Assembly: GCF_029894425.1 (NCBI RefSeq)
Contig: NZ_JARXYJ010000001.1
Location: 1,922,001-1,986,000, forward strand
Source of the DNA: Streptomyces sp. SAI-127
Lineage (GTDB): Bacteria; Actinomycetota; Actinomycetes; Streptomycetales; Streptomycetaceae
Length of the DNA: 64,000 nt
Direction of reading: 5' to 3'
Shown here: piece by piece, positions 18,477 through 25,640 of the stretch
Position numbering within the stretch: the first letter of the stretch is position 1
How the letters are laid out: each line of letters begins with the position of its first letter
Notes under the pieces: generated by a model
What the model saw: only the letters and a program-made list of their open reading frames with translations
Told to the model about the DNA's origin: nothing
The model's database searches: none
Program-made: the position numbers and the translations under genes

Positions 18477-18806
18477 TCAGCTCTTGCCGCCCAGGGCACG
18501 CTGGAGCTCGCTCTTGTTCATGTCCGAACGGCCCTTGACGCCCTTGCGTTTGGCCTCCTCGTAGAGCTGGTCGTAGGTCGGACCCTGGGAGCCCTTGCCG
18601 GACCGCTGGCCGCCCCGCTTGCCCGAGGACATGTCCTGGGTCGAGGTACGGCTGGCGGTCTTGGACTCGCCGGACCGGGCGCGTTCCTTGTTGACCGTCC
18701 GCGCCGCGATCTCCTTGGCCCGTCCGGTGCTCTCGCCCCGGTCCTGGGCGCTCTCCTTGATGTGCTCGTACTGACGCTCGCGCTTGGAGCTAGAACCGGC
18801 TGGCAT
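18477..18806 (-). CDS. Small basic Rho-N/SAP-like protein, often called plasmid stabilization protein
   Basis: The 109-residue protein is highly charged and low in complexity: KRERQYEHIKESAQDRGESTGRAKEIAARTVNKERARSGESK, then a Ser/Gly/Lys linker, ending in TYDQLYEEAKRKGVKGRSDMNKSELQRAL, a Rho-N/SAP-type nucleic-acid-binding helix pair. It has no cysteine, signal peptide or membrane segment. It is convergent with the YciI gene with a three-base gap. Homologues in Streptomyces carry a plasmid-stabilization label, but I see no partner toxin or partition gene, so that name should not be read as a function. Confidence 0.8.
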   Translation of the reverse strand: MPAGSSSKRERQYEHIKESAQDRGESTGRAKEIAARTVNKERARSGESKTASRTSTQDMSSGKRGGQRSGKGSQGPTYDQLYEEAKRKGVKGRSDMNKSELQRALGGKS

Positions 18807-18856
18807 GGGGGATCACTCCTTTCGCCGTCGGCGACCGGGTACCCACATTCCGCCAC

Positions 18857-19969
18857 TCAGCCCTCCAGACGAGCCACCCGCCCCTTCTCCCCGGCAGCCC
18901 AGCAGCCGCCGTCGACCGTGCAGTCCACGGTGTCGTACGAGCTGGTGTCGACGGTCCGCCAGGTCCGGCCGCCGTCCCTGGTGAGGTCGGTGCCGGTCGG
19001 GCCGACCGCGAGGGCGGCGGTGCGGCTGTGCGGGAGCCAGGCCACTCCGGAGCGGTAGCCGTTCACCGGCACTGCGGCGGGCCGCCAGGCGGCGCCTCCG
19101 TCGCCGGTCCGGGCGGCGGCCTGCGGAGAGCTCTGGTCGGGCCGGTAGTCGCCGCCGACCGCGAGTCCGTGCGCGCGGTCGCGGAAGGCGAGCGCGAAGA
19201 CACCCTTGGCCGGGTCGCCCGCCGGGATCGGCGTGTCGGAGGCCGTCCAGGTCAGCCCCCGGTCGGCGGAGTGCAGTACACGCGCGCGTGCCGCCCCGCC
19301 GGTGGCCAGCCAGACGTCGCGCGGCCCGGAACTGACCAGGCACTGCCCGCTCGCCGCGAAGCCGGCCTCGCCGTCGAGCGCGGCCGGCATGCCGGTGTTC
19401 GGCAGCACCTTCCAGGAGCGGCCGCCGTCGGAGGTCGACAGGATGCGGAACTTCCCGTCCACCGGGTCGCTCATGGCGAGGCCGTGGCGGGGGTCGAAGA
19501 AGGTGAGGCAGTCGTAGAAGGCCTTGGCGTCGGTGTTGCGGAAGGACTCGGTCCAGGTCGCGCCGCCGTCGTCGGTGCGGTACAGGCGGGACGCCTCGCC
19601 CTCTCCGATGGCCAGGACCACGGCCCGGCGCGCGTCGAAGGACTCGATGTCGCGGAACTGGAGTTCGGCGGCACCGGGCGGCGAGACGTTTCGCCAGCTG
19701 GCCCCGCCGTCGGTGGTGCGCAGCACGGTGCCCTGGGTGCCGGCCAGCCAGGCGGTGTCCCGGCTGACGGCCGACAGACCGCGGAACCGCACCTCGGGGG
19801 TGCCGCTGTCCTTGAGCTCCCAGTGCGGAGTGCGGCCGTCGGGACCGTGCGCCTCGGCCGGTACGGCGGCCAGGGCGGCCAGCGCCGCCGCACAGGCCAC
19901 CCCCACGGCGATGGTCCGGCCCGTCAGGCCCGTGCGTCTCTTGCCTCGCGTGTTCCCCAAGCGCCTCAT
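18857..19969 (-). CDS. Secreted BNR/sialidase-like beta-propeller protein
   Basis: I chose ATG 19969 because the product then starts RRLGNTRGKRRTGLTGRT followed by a signal peptide core (IAVGVACAAALAALAAVPAEA). About 335 residues of mature protein contain repeated blades with Asp-box-like motifs: RTTDGGASWRNV, RTDDGGATWTES, STSDGGRSWKVL, HSADRGLTWTAS, RTGDGGAAWRPA and TRDGGRTWRTV. These match YCF48/BNR propellers, often annotated as oxidoreductase or exo-sialidase. No catalytic sialidase residues are evident, so a binding or scaffold role is as likely. Confidence 0.85.
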   Translation of the reverse strand: MRRLGNTRGKRRTGLTGRTIAVGVACAAALAALAAVPAEAHGPDGRTPHWELKDSGTPEVRFRGLSAVSRDTAWLAGTQGTVLRTTDGGASWRNVSPPGAAELQFRDIESFDARRAVVLAIGEGEASRLYRTDDGGATWTESFRNTDAKAFYDCLTFFDPRHGLAMSDPVDGKFRILSTSDGGRSWKVLPNTGMPAALDGEAGFAASGQCLVSSGPRDVWLATGGAARARVLHSADRGLTWTASDTPIPAGDPAKGVFALAFRDRAHGLAVGGDYRPDQSSPQAAARTGDGGAAWRPAAVPVNGYRSGVAWLPHSRTAALAVGPTGTDLTRDGGRTWRTVDTSSYDTVDCTVDGGCWAAGEKGRVARLEG

Positions 19970-20211
19970 GGCGGGCGAAGCTAGTCCACGCTCCGGGTGC
20001 CGTCCAGATGCCCTCGGCCGTCCGCCCTGTGGTGCGGGGGTTGCCACAAGTGCCCCTCGGGGCACGGGAAGAGGACTGAGTCACACCTGTGCATGAAGAC
20101 GGTGACAGAGGTCACTCGACTTTCGTGTACACGGATTGGCTCATTCCGTCGTCTCTTCCAGTGCCCGTCCTCACCCCGAAGCCCCACCAGCCGTCACAAG
20201 GGAGCAAGGCG

Positions 20212-20628
20212 TTGTCCACCGTCATCGAGCAGCCCGTCGAGGCCCGTCTCGTCGCCGCGGCACCGCGGATGCCGAGCATTCCCGCCACACTGCACTACGA
20301 CCGCTGCGATCCGTTCGCGGTCCGTATGACCTTCCCCGCCCCGGCCACCCTGGAGGGGGTCGAGGTCTGCTGGACCTTCAGCCGCGATCTGCTCAGCACC
20401 GGCCTGCACGAGCCCGATGGCCACGGCGACGTCCGGGTGCGGCCCTACGGCTACGACCGCACCGTTCTCGAGTTCCACGCCCCCGAGGGCACCGCCGTCG
20501 TGCATGTGCGCACGGGTGAGCTGCGCCGGTTCCTGGAGGCGACGAACGACCTGGTGCCGACCGGCCTGGAGCACCTCCAGCTCGACCTCGACCACGACCT
20601 GGCGGAGCTGATGCGGGACGCCTACTGA
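20212..20628 (+). CDS. SsgA-like (SALP) sporulation and cell-division regulator
   Basis: I favour the TTG at 20212 (GGGAG at 20200-20204), which gives a 138-residue product, the usual SALP length, starting STVIEQPVEARLV; the in-frame ATG at 20089 would add an unconserved tail. The core shows SIPATLHYDRCDPFAVRMTFPAPATLEGVEVCWTFSRDLL and GDVRVRPYGYDRTVLEFHAPEGTAVVHVRTGELRRFLEAT, characteristic of SsgA/B-like proteins. These are actinobacterial proteins that position division septa and control peptidoglycan remodelling during sporulation. The neighbourhood with an ABC-F gene and a WhiB-like gene resembles the chromosomal context I remember for SsgD, but I do not assign that symbol. Secreted propeller and SALP are divergent. 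Confidence 0.88.
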   Translation: MSTVIEQPVEARLVAAAPRMPSIPATLHYDRCDPFAVRMTFPAPATLEGVEVCWTFSRDLLSTGLHEPDGHGDVRVRPYGYDRTVLEFHAPEGTAVVHVRTGELRRFLEATNDLVPTGLEHLQLDLDHDLAELMRDAY

Positions 20629-20647
20629 GGCGGGCCACCGAGGAGGG

Positions 20648-20803
20648 CGTCGAGCTCGCCGTGTCGACGAGCAGTTCGACGGTCCCCGGGTCGACGGCCC
20701 CGGGGACGAAGATCCCGTCGGCACCCGAGGTGAGGTAGGCGGCGGCCCGCTCCAGGGCTCCAGGGTGCGTGAGGTCCTCCCCCGCTGGGGCCACGCCGGT
20801 GTT
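20648..20803 (-). pseudogene. Fragment of a PEP mutase/isocitrate lyase-family enzyme
   Basis: On the minus strand, starting inside the last codons of the GPP34 gene, one frame reads DLNTGVAPAGEDLTHPGALERAAAYLTSGADGIFVPGAVDPGTVELLVD. The part from ALERAAAY through GADGIFVPG matches the sixth-strand region of phosphoenolpyruvate-mutase-like proteins. Nothing upstream or downstream of this 50-residue piece continues the fold, and the frame then runs antisense into the SsgA-like gene. I read it as a decayed remnant. Confidence is limited by its shortness. Confidence 0.4.
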
Positions 20804-21450
20804 CAGGTCCCGGCCGAGGCCGCCGCCACCGCCCCGCGCAGCTCATGGACGACCTTCCGCAGCGCCGGGGCCGCCTGTCCGCTGCGCTCGATCAGCTCCT
20901 CGACCCGGGTGTCGTGCGACTCCTTGCGGGCGAGCAGGGTCCGCAGCCCGGCGGCGGCCGCGAGCGCGACGACGGCCGCGTCCCGGTCGGAGATGTCCAC
21001 GGCCGGAACCGGTCCCCGCAGCATCTGCCGCGCCTCTTCCTGGAGCGCCTCCACCGCGGCCGGGCGCGCCAGGTCGTACTCGACCGTGGGAAAGAGCCCG
21101 AGTGCCCGCCGCTTCCGCGCCCGCAGCCATCCCCCGGCGGCGAGTTGTTCCCGTACGGCGTCCAGGGTGATCCGGGTGTGCAGCGTCACCCAGGACCGCC
21201 ACCGGTGCGGCCGGGATTCGCGGACCAGTTCGAGAAGCCCGTCCAGGACGGCGTCGCCGGTGGACGCGTCCATGTCGACCGGCGTGGCGATGCCGTCGTC
21301 GTCGACGAGCAGCCCGCGCTGGGCCAGCTCGGTGAGCGCACCGGCCCGGACCAATTGGGGGATCTGGGTGGCACCGGTGATCTCGGATTTCGAGGTGTCC
21401 CAGGCCAGCAGGTAGAGGTGGGCCGGCAGGGAGAGCGGGCCGACGGGCAC
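20803..21450 (-). CDS. GPP34/GOLPH3-like phosphoprotein
   Basis: AGGAGG sits six bases before the GTG at 21450. The 215-residue product begins with the GPP34 signature (GPLSLPAHLYLLAWDTSKSEITGATQIPQLVRAGALTELAQRGLLVDDDG). It continues with DAVLDGLLELV, WLRARKRRALGLFPTVEYDLARPAAVE and an Ala-rich helical end. In eukaryotes GOLPH3 binds phosphatidylinositol-4-phosphate; many actinobacteria encode soluble homologues of unknown role, some linked to sporulation-stage or conservon clusters. No membrane segment is present. Divergent from the ABC-F gene, whose -35 box starts 27 bp from this GTG. Confidence 0.88.
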   Translation of the reverse strand: MPVGPLSLPAHLYLLAWDTSKSEITGATQIPQLVRAGALTELAQRGLLVDDDGIATPVDMDASTGDAVLDGLLELVRESRPHRWRSWVTLHTRITLDAVREQLAAGGWLRARKRRALGLFPTVEYDLARPAAVEALQEEARQMLRGPVPAVDISDRDAAVVALAAAAGLRTLLARKESHDTRVEELIERSGQAAPALRKVVHELRGAVAAASAGT

Positions 21451-21476
21451 GGGGCCTCCTAGGGAGCATTAACTCG

Positions 21477-21733
21477 TTGACAGCCCTGCGGCCGCCTCGT
21501 ACGTTGTACAACGGTTCTGTTGTCGTCGATCGGAGAAGGACGTTGCTCGTCTGAGGTCCTGAGACACCGTGTCACACACCTGAGGTGTGTGCGCTGCGTG
21601 CGACCTCGGCACACGAGCCGTTCCGACGAGCCGGGCCCTGTCCGTGCCCTCCGGTTTCCTCTCGTCCCCCGTCGCCGCGGGTGTCTCGATACGCGTTTGC
21701 CCCTTCTCGCTTCGAGCAACCGCGGAGACTCGT
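21477..21733 (+). promoter_or_regulatory. ABC-F promoter and about 220-nt leader with three-codon ORF and hairpins
   Basis: TTGACA (21477-21482), a 17-bp spacer and TACGTT (21500-21505) form a strong promoter with start near 21511. An AT-rich ATTAA lies just upstream of the -35. CGTTGTACAACG (21502-21513), a perfect 12-bp palindrome, overlaps the -10 and start. In the leader, GGAGAAGG (21532-21539) precedes TTG CTC GTC TGA (21543-21554), a possible fMet-Leu-Val peptide. Next come GAGGTC (21553-21558), able to pair with GACCTC (21602-21607), and the perfect palindrome CACACACCTGAGGTGTGTG (21573-21591). The layout is that of a ribosome-controlled attenuator, which is known for ABC-F resistance genes; here it is inferred. 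Confidence 0.6.
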
Positions 21734-23356
21734 ATGTCTACTTCCATCACCTGCACCTCGCTCGCTTTCTCCTGGCCCGACGGCACCCCCGTCTTCGAGG
21801 GCCTCGACATCGCCTTCGGCCCCGGCCGGACCGGTCTCGTCGGCGTCAACGGGTCGGGAAAATCAACCCTGTTGAAGCTCATCGCCGGTGAACTCACCCC
21901 GGCCGACGGCGCCGTGCGCGTGGCGGGCGAGGTGGGTTACCTCCCGCAGAACGTCACGCTCGACACCGGCCTGAAGGTCGACGAGGCGCTCGGCATCGCA
22001 GCGCAACGCGCCGCCCTGCACGCCATCGAGGCGGGCGACGTGGCCGAGGAGCACTTCGAGACGGTCGGCGACGACTGGGACGTGGAGGAACGGGCCCTGG
22101 CCACCCTCGGCGAACTCGGGCTCGGCCACATCGGGTTGGACCGCGGGATCGGCGAGGTCTCGGGCGGCGAGTCGGTGCTGCTGCGGCTGGCCGCGCTGCT
22201 GCTGCGCCGCCCGGACGTCCTGCTTCTCGACGAGCCCACCAACAACCTCGACCTGTACGCCCGCAGGCGCCTGTACACGGCCGTCGCCTCCTGGCCCGGG
22301 GTCATGGTCGTGGTCAGCCACGACCGCGAACTCCTCGACCTGGTCGACCAGATCGCCGATCTGCGCTCCGGGGAGGTCACCTGGTACGGCGGCAACTTCT
22401 CCGCCTACGAGGAGGCCCTGGCCGTCGAACAGGACGCGGCGGAGCGGATGGTGCGTGTCGCCGAGTCCGACTTCCGCAAGCAGAAACGCGAACTGGTCGA
22501 CGCCCAGGTCAAGTTGGCCCGGCGCAAGCGGTACGGCCAGAAGATGTTCGAGCAGAAGCGCGAGCCGAAGATCGTCATGGGGGCGCGCAAGCGGTCGGCA
22601 CAGGAGTCCGCGGGCAAGCACCGCATCATGCACGAGGAGAAACTCGCCGAGGCCAAGGACCGGCTCGACGAGGCGGTGGAGGCCGTAAGGGACGACGACG
22701 AGATCCGCGTCGACCTGCCGTACACGGCCGTGCCGCCGGGCCGTACGGTGCTGACCCTCATGGACCTGGAACTCGCCTACGGCGCACGGGTGAAGGGCGG
22801 GCTCGACCTGCGGGGCCCCGAGCGGGTCGCGCTGATCGGGCGCAACGGCGCGGGCAAGACGACGCTGCTGCGCACGATCGCCGGGGAACTGGAGCCGGTG
22901 TCGGGCGAGGCGACGGCCCATGTCCCGCTCCGCTTCCTGCCCCAGCGCCTGGACGTCCTCGACGGCGAGCTGTCGGTCGCCGAGAACGTGGCCCGGTTCG
23001 CGCCGGGTGCCACCAACAACCGGGTGCGGGCCCGTCTCGCCCGCTTCCTGTTCCGGGGCGCCCGGGCCGACCAGCAGGCGTCGACGCTGTCCGGTGGTGA
23101 ACGTTTCCGGGCGGCCCTGGCCGCGCTGATGCTGGCGGAGCCCGCACCCCAGCTGCTCATGCTCGACGAGCCGACGAACAACCTCGACATGGCGAGCGTG
23201 CGACAACTGACGTCGGCCCTGGAGTCGTACGAGGGCGCGCTGGTCGTGGCCAGTCACGACCTGCCGTTCCTGGAGTCGATCGGCATCACGCGCTGGCTGA
23301 TGCTGGACGGTGAGCTGCGGGAGGTCACTCCCGAGGCCCTGGAGTTCCCCGCGTAG
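21734..23356 (+). CDS. ABC-F family ATPase, probable ribosome-protection protein
   Basis: The ATG at 21734 follows GGAG at 21724-21727. The 540-residue protein has two ATP-binding domains and no membrane segment. Domain 1 has Walker A GVNGSGKST (37-45), signature VSGGE and Walker B VLLLDEPTNNLD. Domain 2 has GRNGAGKTT, LSGGE and LLMLDEPTNNLD. A basic helical linker (FRKQKRELVDAQVKLARRKR and EQKREPKIVMGARKR) lies between them. ABC-F proteins bind the ribosomal E site; some dislodge antibiotics acting at the peptidyl-transferase centre, others are translation factors. The long leader with a short ORF favours antibiotic-inducible expression. Its 3' end overlaps the convergent double-MerR gene by 32 bp. 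Confidence 0.9.
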   Translation: MSTSITCTSLAFSWPDGTPVFEGLDIAFGPGRTGLVGVNGSGKSTLLKLIAGELTPADGAVRVAGEVGYLPQNVTLDTGLKVDEALGIAAQRAALHAIEAGDVAEEHFETVGDDWDVEERALATLGELGLGHIGLDRGIGEVSGGESVLLRLAALLLRRPDVLLLDEPTNNLDLYARRRLYTAVASWPGVMVVVSHDRELLDLVDQIADLRSGEVTWYGGNFSAYEEALAVEQDAAERMVRVAESDFRKQKRELVDAQVKLARRKRYGQKMFEQKREPKIVMGARKRSAQESAGKHRIMHEEKLAEAKDRLDEAVEAVRDDDEIRVDLPYTAVPPGRTVLTLMDLELAYGARVKGGLDLRGPERVALIGRNGAGKTTLLRTIAGELEPVSGEATAHVPLRFLPQRLDVLDGELSVAENVARFAPGATNNRVRARLARFLFRGARADQQASTLSGGERFRAALAALMLAEPAPQLLMLDEPTNNLDMASVRQLTSALESYEGALVVASHDLPFLESIGITRWLMLDGELREVTPEALEFPA

Positions 23357-24041
23357 CGTCCACGGCGGTGACGACGGCCGCCAGATCCGCGCCCGCCCGG
23401 AGCAGCGCCACGCTCCGGGCGGCGAGCTGGTCGAGCCGTCCCCGCAGGATGCGCCGGGCGTCCTCGAGTCCGTCGAGGCCGTCCAGGGAGCCCATGACCT
23501 CGCGTACGGCCGGGATGCCGTAGCCGCCCGCGCGCAGGGCCGCGACGACACGTGCGGCCCCGATGGCCGCCGGCCCGTAGCGACGCGCGCGCAGGGTGGT
23601 CACCCGCTCGGGAAGCACGAGCCCCTCCTGCTCCCAGAACCGGAGGGTGGAGGACCGTACGCAGAGCGCCTCCGCGAGCTGTGTGATGGTCATGAAGTCG
23701 TCGTCCCGGCCGTCCTCTTCGGCCTGGATGCCCTGGAGGGCCTGCTGGGCGCGCAGTGCCTCCTCGCGTTCCCGCGCGAGCCGGGCGTGGACCCCGTCGA
23801 CCGCCGCGGCCGCCTCCGCGATCGTCGCCGTCCGCAGCTCGGCGAGCAGGCGCCGGGCCTCGACGGGGCCGACGGCACCGGCGAGTCCGCGGTAGGCGCG
23901 CAGAGCGTGCACGTGGAGCGGCGTGTAGGAGCGGTAGCCGTTGTCCGACCGTACGGCCGGCGGGATCACCCCCAGTCGCTCCAGGTCGCGCACCTGCTGC
24001 ACCGAGTACCCGGACTCCCTGGCGACGTCGGCGGTGCGCAT
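23325..24041 (-). CDS. Regulator with two MerR-type DNA-binding domains
   Basis: The 238-residue product starts at ATG 24041. Residues 1 to about 60 are one MerR winged helix (RTADVARESGYSVQQVRDLERLGVIPPAVRSDNGYRSYTPLHVHALRAYRGLAGAVG). Residues about 125-195 form a second (TITQLAEALCVRSSTLRFWEQEGLVLPERVTTLRARRYGPAAIGAARVVAALRAGGYGIPAVREVM). A helical segment with HARLAREREEALRAQQALQGIQ links them. Two complete recognition domains in one chain could allow binding as a monomer or to asymmetric sites. It is divergent from the DUF6194 gene with 45 bp between start codons. The inducer is unknown. Confidence 0.85.
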   Translation of the reverse strand: MRTADVARESGYSVQQVRDLERLGVIPPAVRSDNGYRSYTPLHVHALRAYRGLAGAVGPVEARRLLAELRTATIAEAAAAVDGVHARLAREREEALRAQQALQGIQAEEDGRDDDFMTITQLAEALCVRSSTLRFWEQEGLVLPERVTTLRARRYGPAAIGAARVVAALRAGGYGIPAVREVMGSLDGLDGLEDARRILRGRLDQLAARSVALLRAGADLAAVVTAVDATRGTPGPRE

Positions 24042-24086
24042 CGTTCGGCCAACCCCACATGAGCACTTGAAGGTCACGCTTGAACC

Positions 24087-24527
24087 ATGAGTATGGAGCA
24101 GATCATCGCGACCGTGCGCGAATTCGACGGGGCGCTCGTGGTCGTCCCGGAGCCCGGTGGGGACTTTCCCGAGATCGCGTGGGGCGACGCGTTCTTCTAC
24201 TACGCCCCCGACGGCCGGATGCCCCGGGCCACACAGCCGTACGGCACGATCGTCACCAAGGACCACCCCGAGGACAGCGCGTCCGACCTCGATCCCCCGG
24301 GCCGCTGGCGGGTCAACGTCCATGTCGGCCGTGCGGCGCTTCCGGAACTCCTCGGGGGGCCGTACGACCTCGCCGCGGCCGACATGGTGCTGCCGCACCC
24401 GGTCTACGGCCCCCTCGGCTGGATCTGCGTCGTGAACCCCGGCGAGCGGACGACCGGGACCGTCGTACGCCTGCTGCGCGAGGCCCACGAGGCGGCACGC
24501 GCGCGTGCGGCGCGGCGGCGCTCGTGA
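24087..24527 (+). CDS. DUF6194-like conserved protein
   Basis: This 146-residue soluble protein reads MEQIIATVREFDGALVVVPEPGGDFPEIAWGDAFFYYAPDGRMP, TIVTKDHP, RWRVNVHVGR and DMVLPHPVYGPLGWICVVNPGERTTGTVVRLLREAHEAA. That order is the actinobacterial DUF6194 pattern, a predicted compact alpha/beta protein similar to DUF1801/YdhG-type folds. The start may be ATG 24087 or the in-frame ATG six bases later. No function is known. It is divergent from the double-MerR regulator, which might control it. Confidence 0.75.
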   Translation: MSMEQIIATVREFDGALVVVPEPGGDFPEIAWGDAFFYYAPDGRMPRATQPYGTIVTKDHPEDSASDLDPPGRWRVNVHVGRAALPELLGGPYDLAAADMVLPHPVYGPLGWICVVNPGERTTGTVVRLLREAHEAARARAARRRS

Positions 24528-24656
24528 GCCGTGGAGCGTCTCAGGAGGGCCACAGCCTGGCTGCGGGGGTTTTGTCGACACGGACCGGCGCTGCATGATG
24601 GCTGACCGGCGCCCGTCACGGGTGCCGCCCCTGTCCCGCCGATACGGAGTTCCCTC

Positions 24657-25433
24657 GTGCCCAGCAAGAAGGCCCTCGTCCGCCGCCCCAGCCCGCGCCT
24701 CGCCGAAGGTCTGGTGACGCACGTCGAGCGGGAGAAGGTCGACGTCGAGCTCGCGCTCGAACAGTGGGAGACGTATGTCGAGGCCCTGCGCGCGCACGGC
24801 TGGGAGACCGTCGAGGTGGACCCGGAGGACGACTGCCCGGACTCGGTGTTCGTCGAGGACACCGTGGTCATGTACAAGAACGTCGCGCTGATCGCCCGCT
24901 CCGGCGCGGAGTCCCGGCGCGAGGAGACCATCGGCGTCGAGGAGGCCGTGGCGCGCCTGGGCTGCTCGGTGAACTGGATCTGGGAGCCGGGCACCCTGGA
25001 CGGCGGCGACGTGCTGAAGATCGGTGACACGATCTACGTCGGCCGGGGCGGGCGCACCAACGCGGCCGGCGTCCAGCAGCTGCGGGCCGCCTTCGAGCCG
25101 CTCGGGGCCCAGGTCGTCGCCGTACCGGTGAACAAGGTGCTGCACCTGAAGTCGGCGGTCACCGCGCTGCCCGACGGCACCGTCATCGGGCACATCCCCA
25201 AGGTGGACCGGCCCGCGCTCTTCCCGCGCTTCCTGTCCGTGCCCGAGGAGGCCGGGGCCCATGTCGTCCTGCTCGGCGGCCCCAAGCTGCTCATGGCGGC
25301 GAGCGCGCCGAAGACGGCGGAACTGCTCACCGACCTCGGTTTCGAACCGGTCGTGGTGGACATCAGCGAGTTCGAGAAGCTCGAAGGCTGTGTGACGTGC
25401 CTCTCAGTTCGACTGCGGGAGCTGTATGCCTGA
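24657..25433 (+). CDS. ddaH: Dimethylargininase (N(G),N(G)-dimethylarginine dimethylaminohydrolase)
   Basis: The GTG at 24657 has CGGAG seven bases upstream. The 258-residue product has the guanidino-modifying enzyme fold: LVRRPSPRLAEGLVTH, DDCPDSVFVEDTVVMYKNVALIARSGAESRREE, EPGTLDGGDVLKIGDTIYVGRGGRTNAAGVQQL, the catalytic His in TVIGHIPKV, and the nucleophilic cysteine near the end in LEGCVTCLSVRL. It converts methylated arginines to citrulline and methylamines. Length and all catalytic motifs are normal. A hairpin terminator follows at 25456-25484. The upstream 130 bp shows no recognisable operator. Confidence 0.92.
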   Translation: MPSKKALVRRPSPRLAEGLVTHVEREKVDVELALEQWETYVEALRAHGWETVEVDPEDDCPDSVFVEDTVVMYKNVALIARSGAESRREETIGVEEAVARLGCSVNWIWEPGTLDGGDVLKIGDTIYVGRGGRTNAAGVQQLRAAFEPLGAQVVAVPVNKVLHLKSAVTALPDGTVIGHIPKVDRPALFPRFLSVPEEAGAHVVLLGGPKLLMAASAPKTAELLTDLGFEPVVVDISEFEKLEGCVTCLSVRLRELYA

Positions 25434-25455
25434 TCGGGCGTGCGCGGCATTCCAA

Positions 25456-25484
25456 CGGCCCCGGACCTGCGGCTCCCGGGGCCG
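25456..25484 (+). terminator. Terminator hairpin after ddaH
   Basis: CGGCCCCGG (25456-25464) pairs perfectly with CCGGGGCCG (25476-25484) across an 11-nt loop, 22 bp after the ddaH stop, and is followed by CTTGTC. Confidence 0.7.
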
Positions 25485-25534
25485 CTTGTCATGCCCCGGA
25501 AACACTGCTGATCAGGGGTCTTTACGGCGCGCTT

Positions 25535-25582
25535 AACCTACGGTCTCGTAACCTACGGTTTCGTAGCCTACGATTCCGTAGG
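25535..25582 (+). promoter_or_regulatory. Three overlapping palindromic operators before the desaturase gene
   Basis: AACCTACGGTCTCGT, AACCTACGGTTTCGT and AGCCTACGATTCCGT follow one another without gaps (25535-25549, 25550-25564, 25565-25579) and AGG completes the last site. Each unit pairs with the next to form CCTACG-N4-CGTAGG; the third palindrome (25567-25582) is perfect, the others match in four to five of six positions. This layout is typical of cooperative TetR-type binding at lipid genes. The desaturase GTG is 59 bp downstream. Confidence 0.65.
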
Positions 25583-25640
25583 TTCACCGGCGCCGCTCGC
25601 CGATCCCCTCAATTGTTCGCCGCGTCCCCCTGGAGTACCT

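Noticed and set aside
18477..18806. Plasmid maintenance function suggested by the family label of the small basic protein
   Set aside because: No toxin, partition or replication gene is nearby and the sequence only shows a Rho-N/SAP-like C-terminus.
20089..20211. Upstream ATG at 20089 as start of the SsgA-like gene
   Set aside because: It would add about 40 residues that do not resemble SALP N-termini; TTG 20212 has a Shine-Dalgarno and gives the standard length.
24657..25433. Arginine deiminase as the identity of the ddaH gene
   Set aside because: The length (258 residues) and single C-terminal Cys in GCVTCLS fit dimethylargininase; arginine deiminases are about 410 residues.
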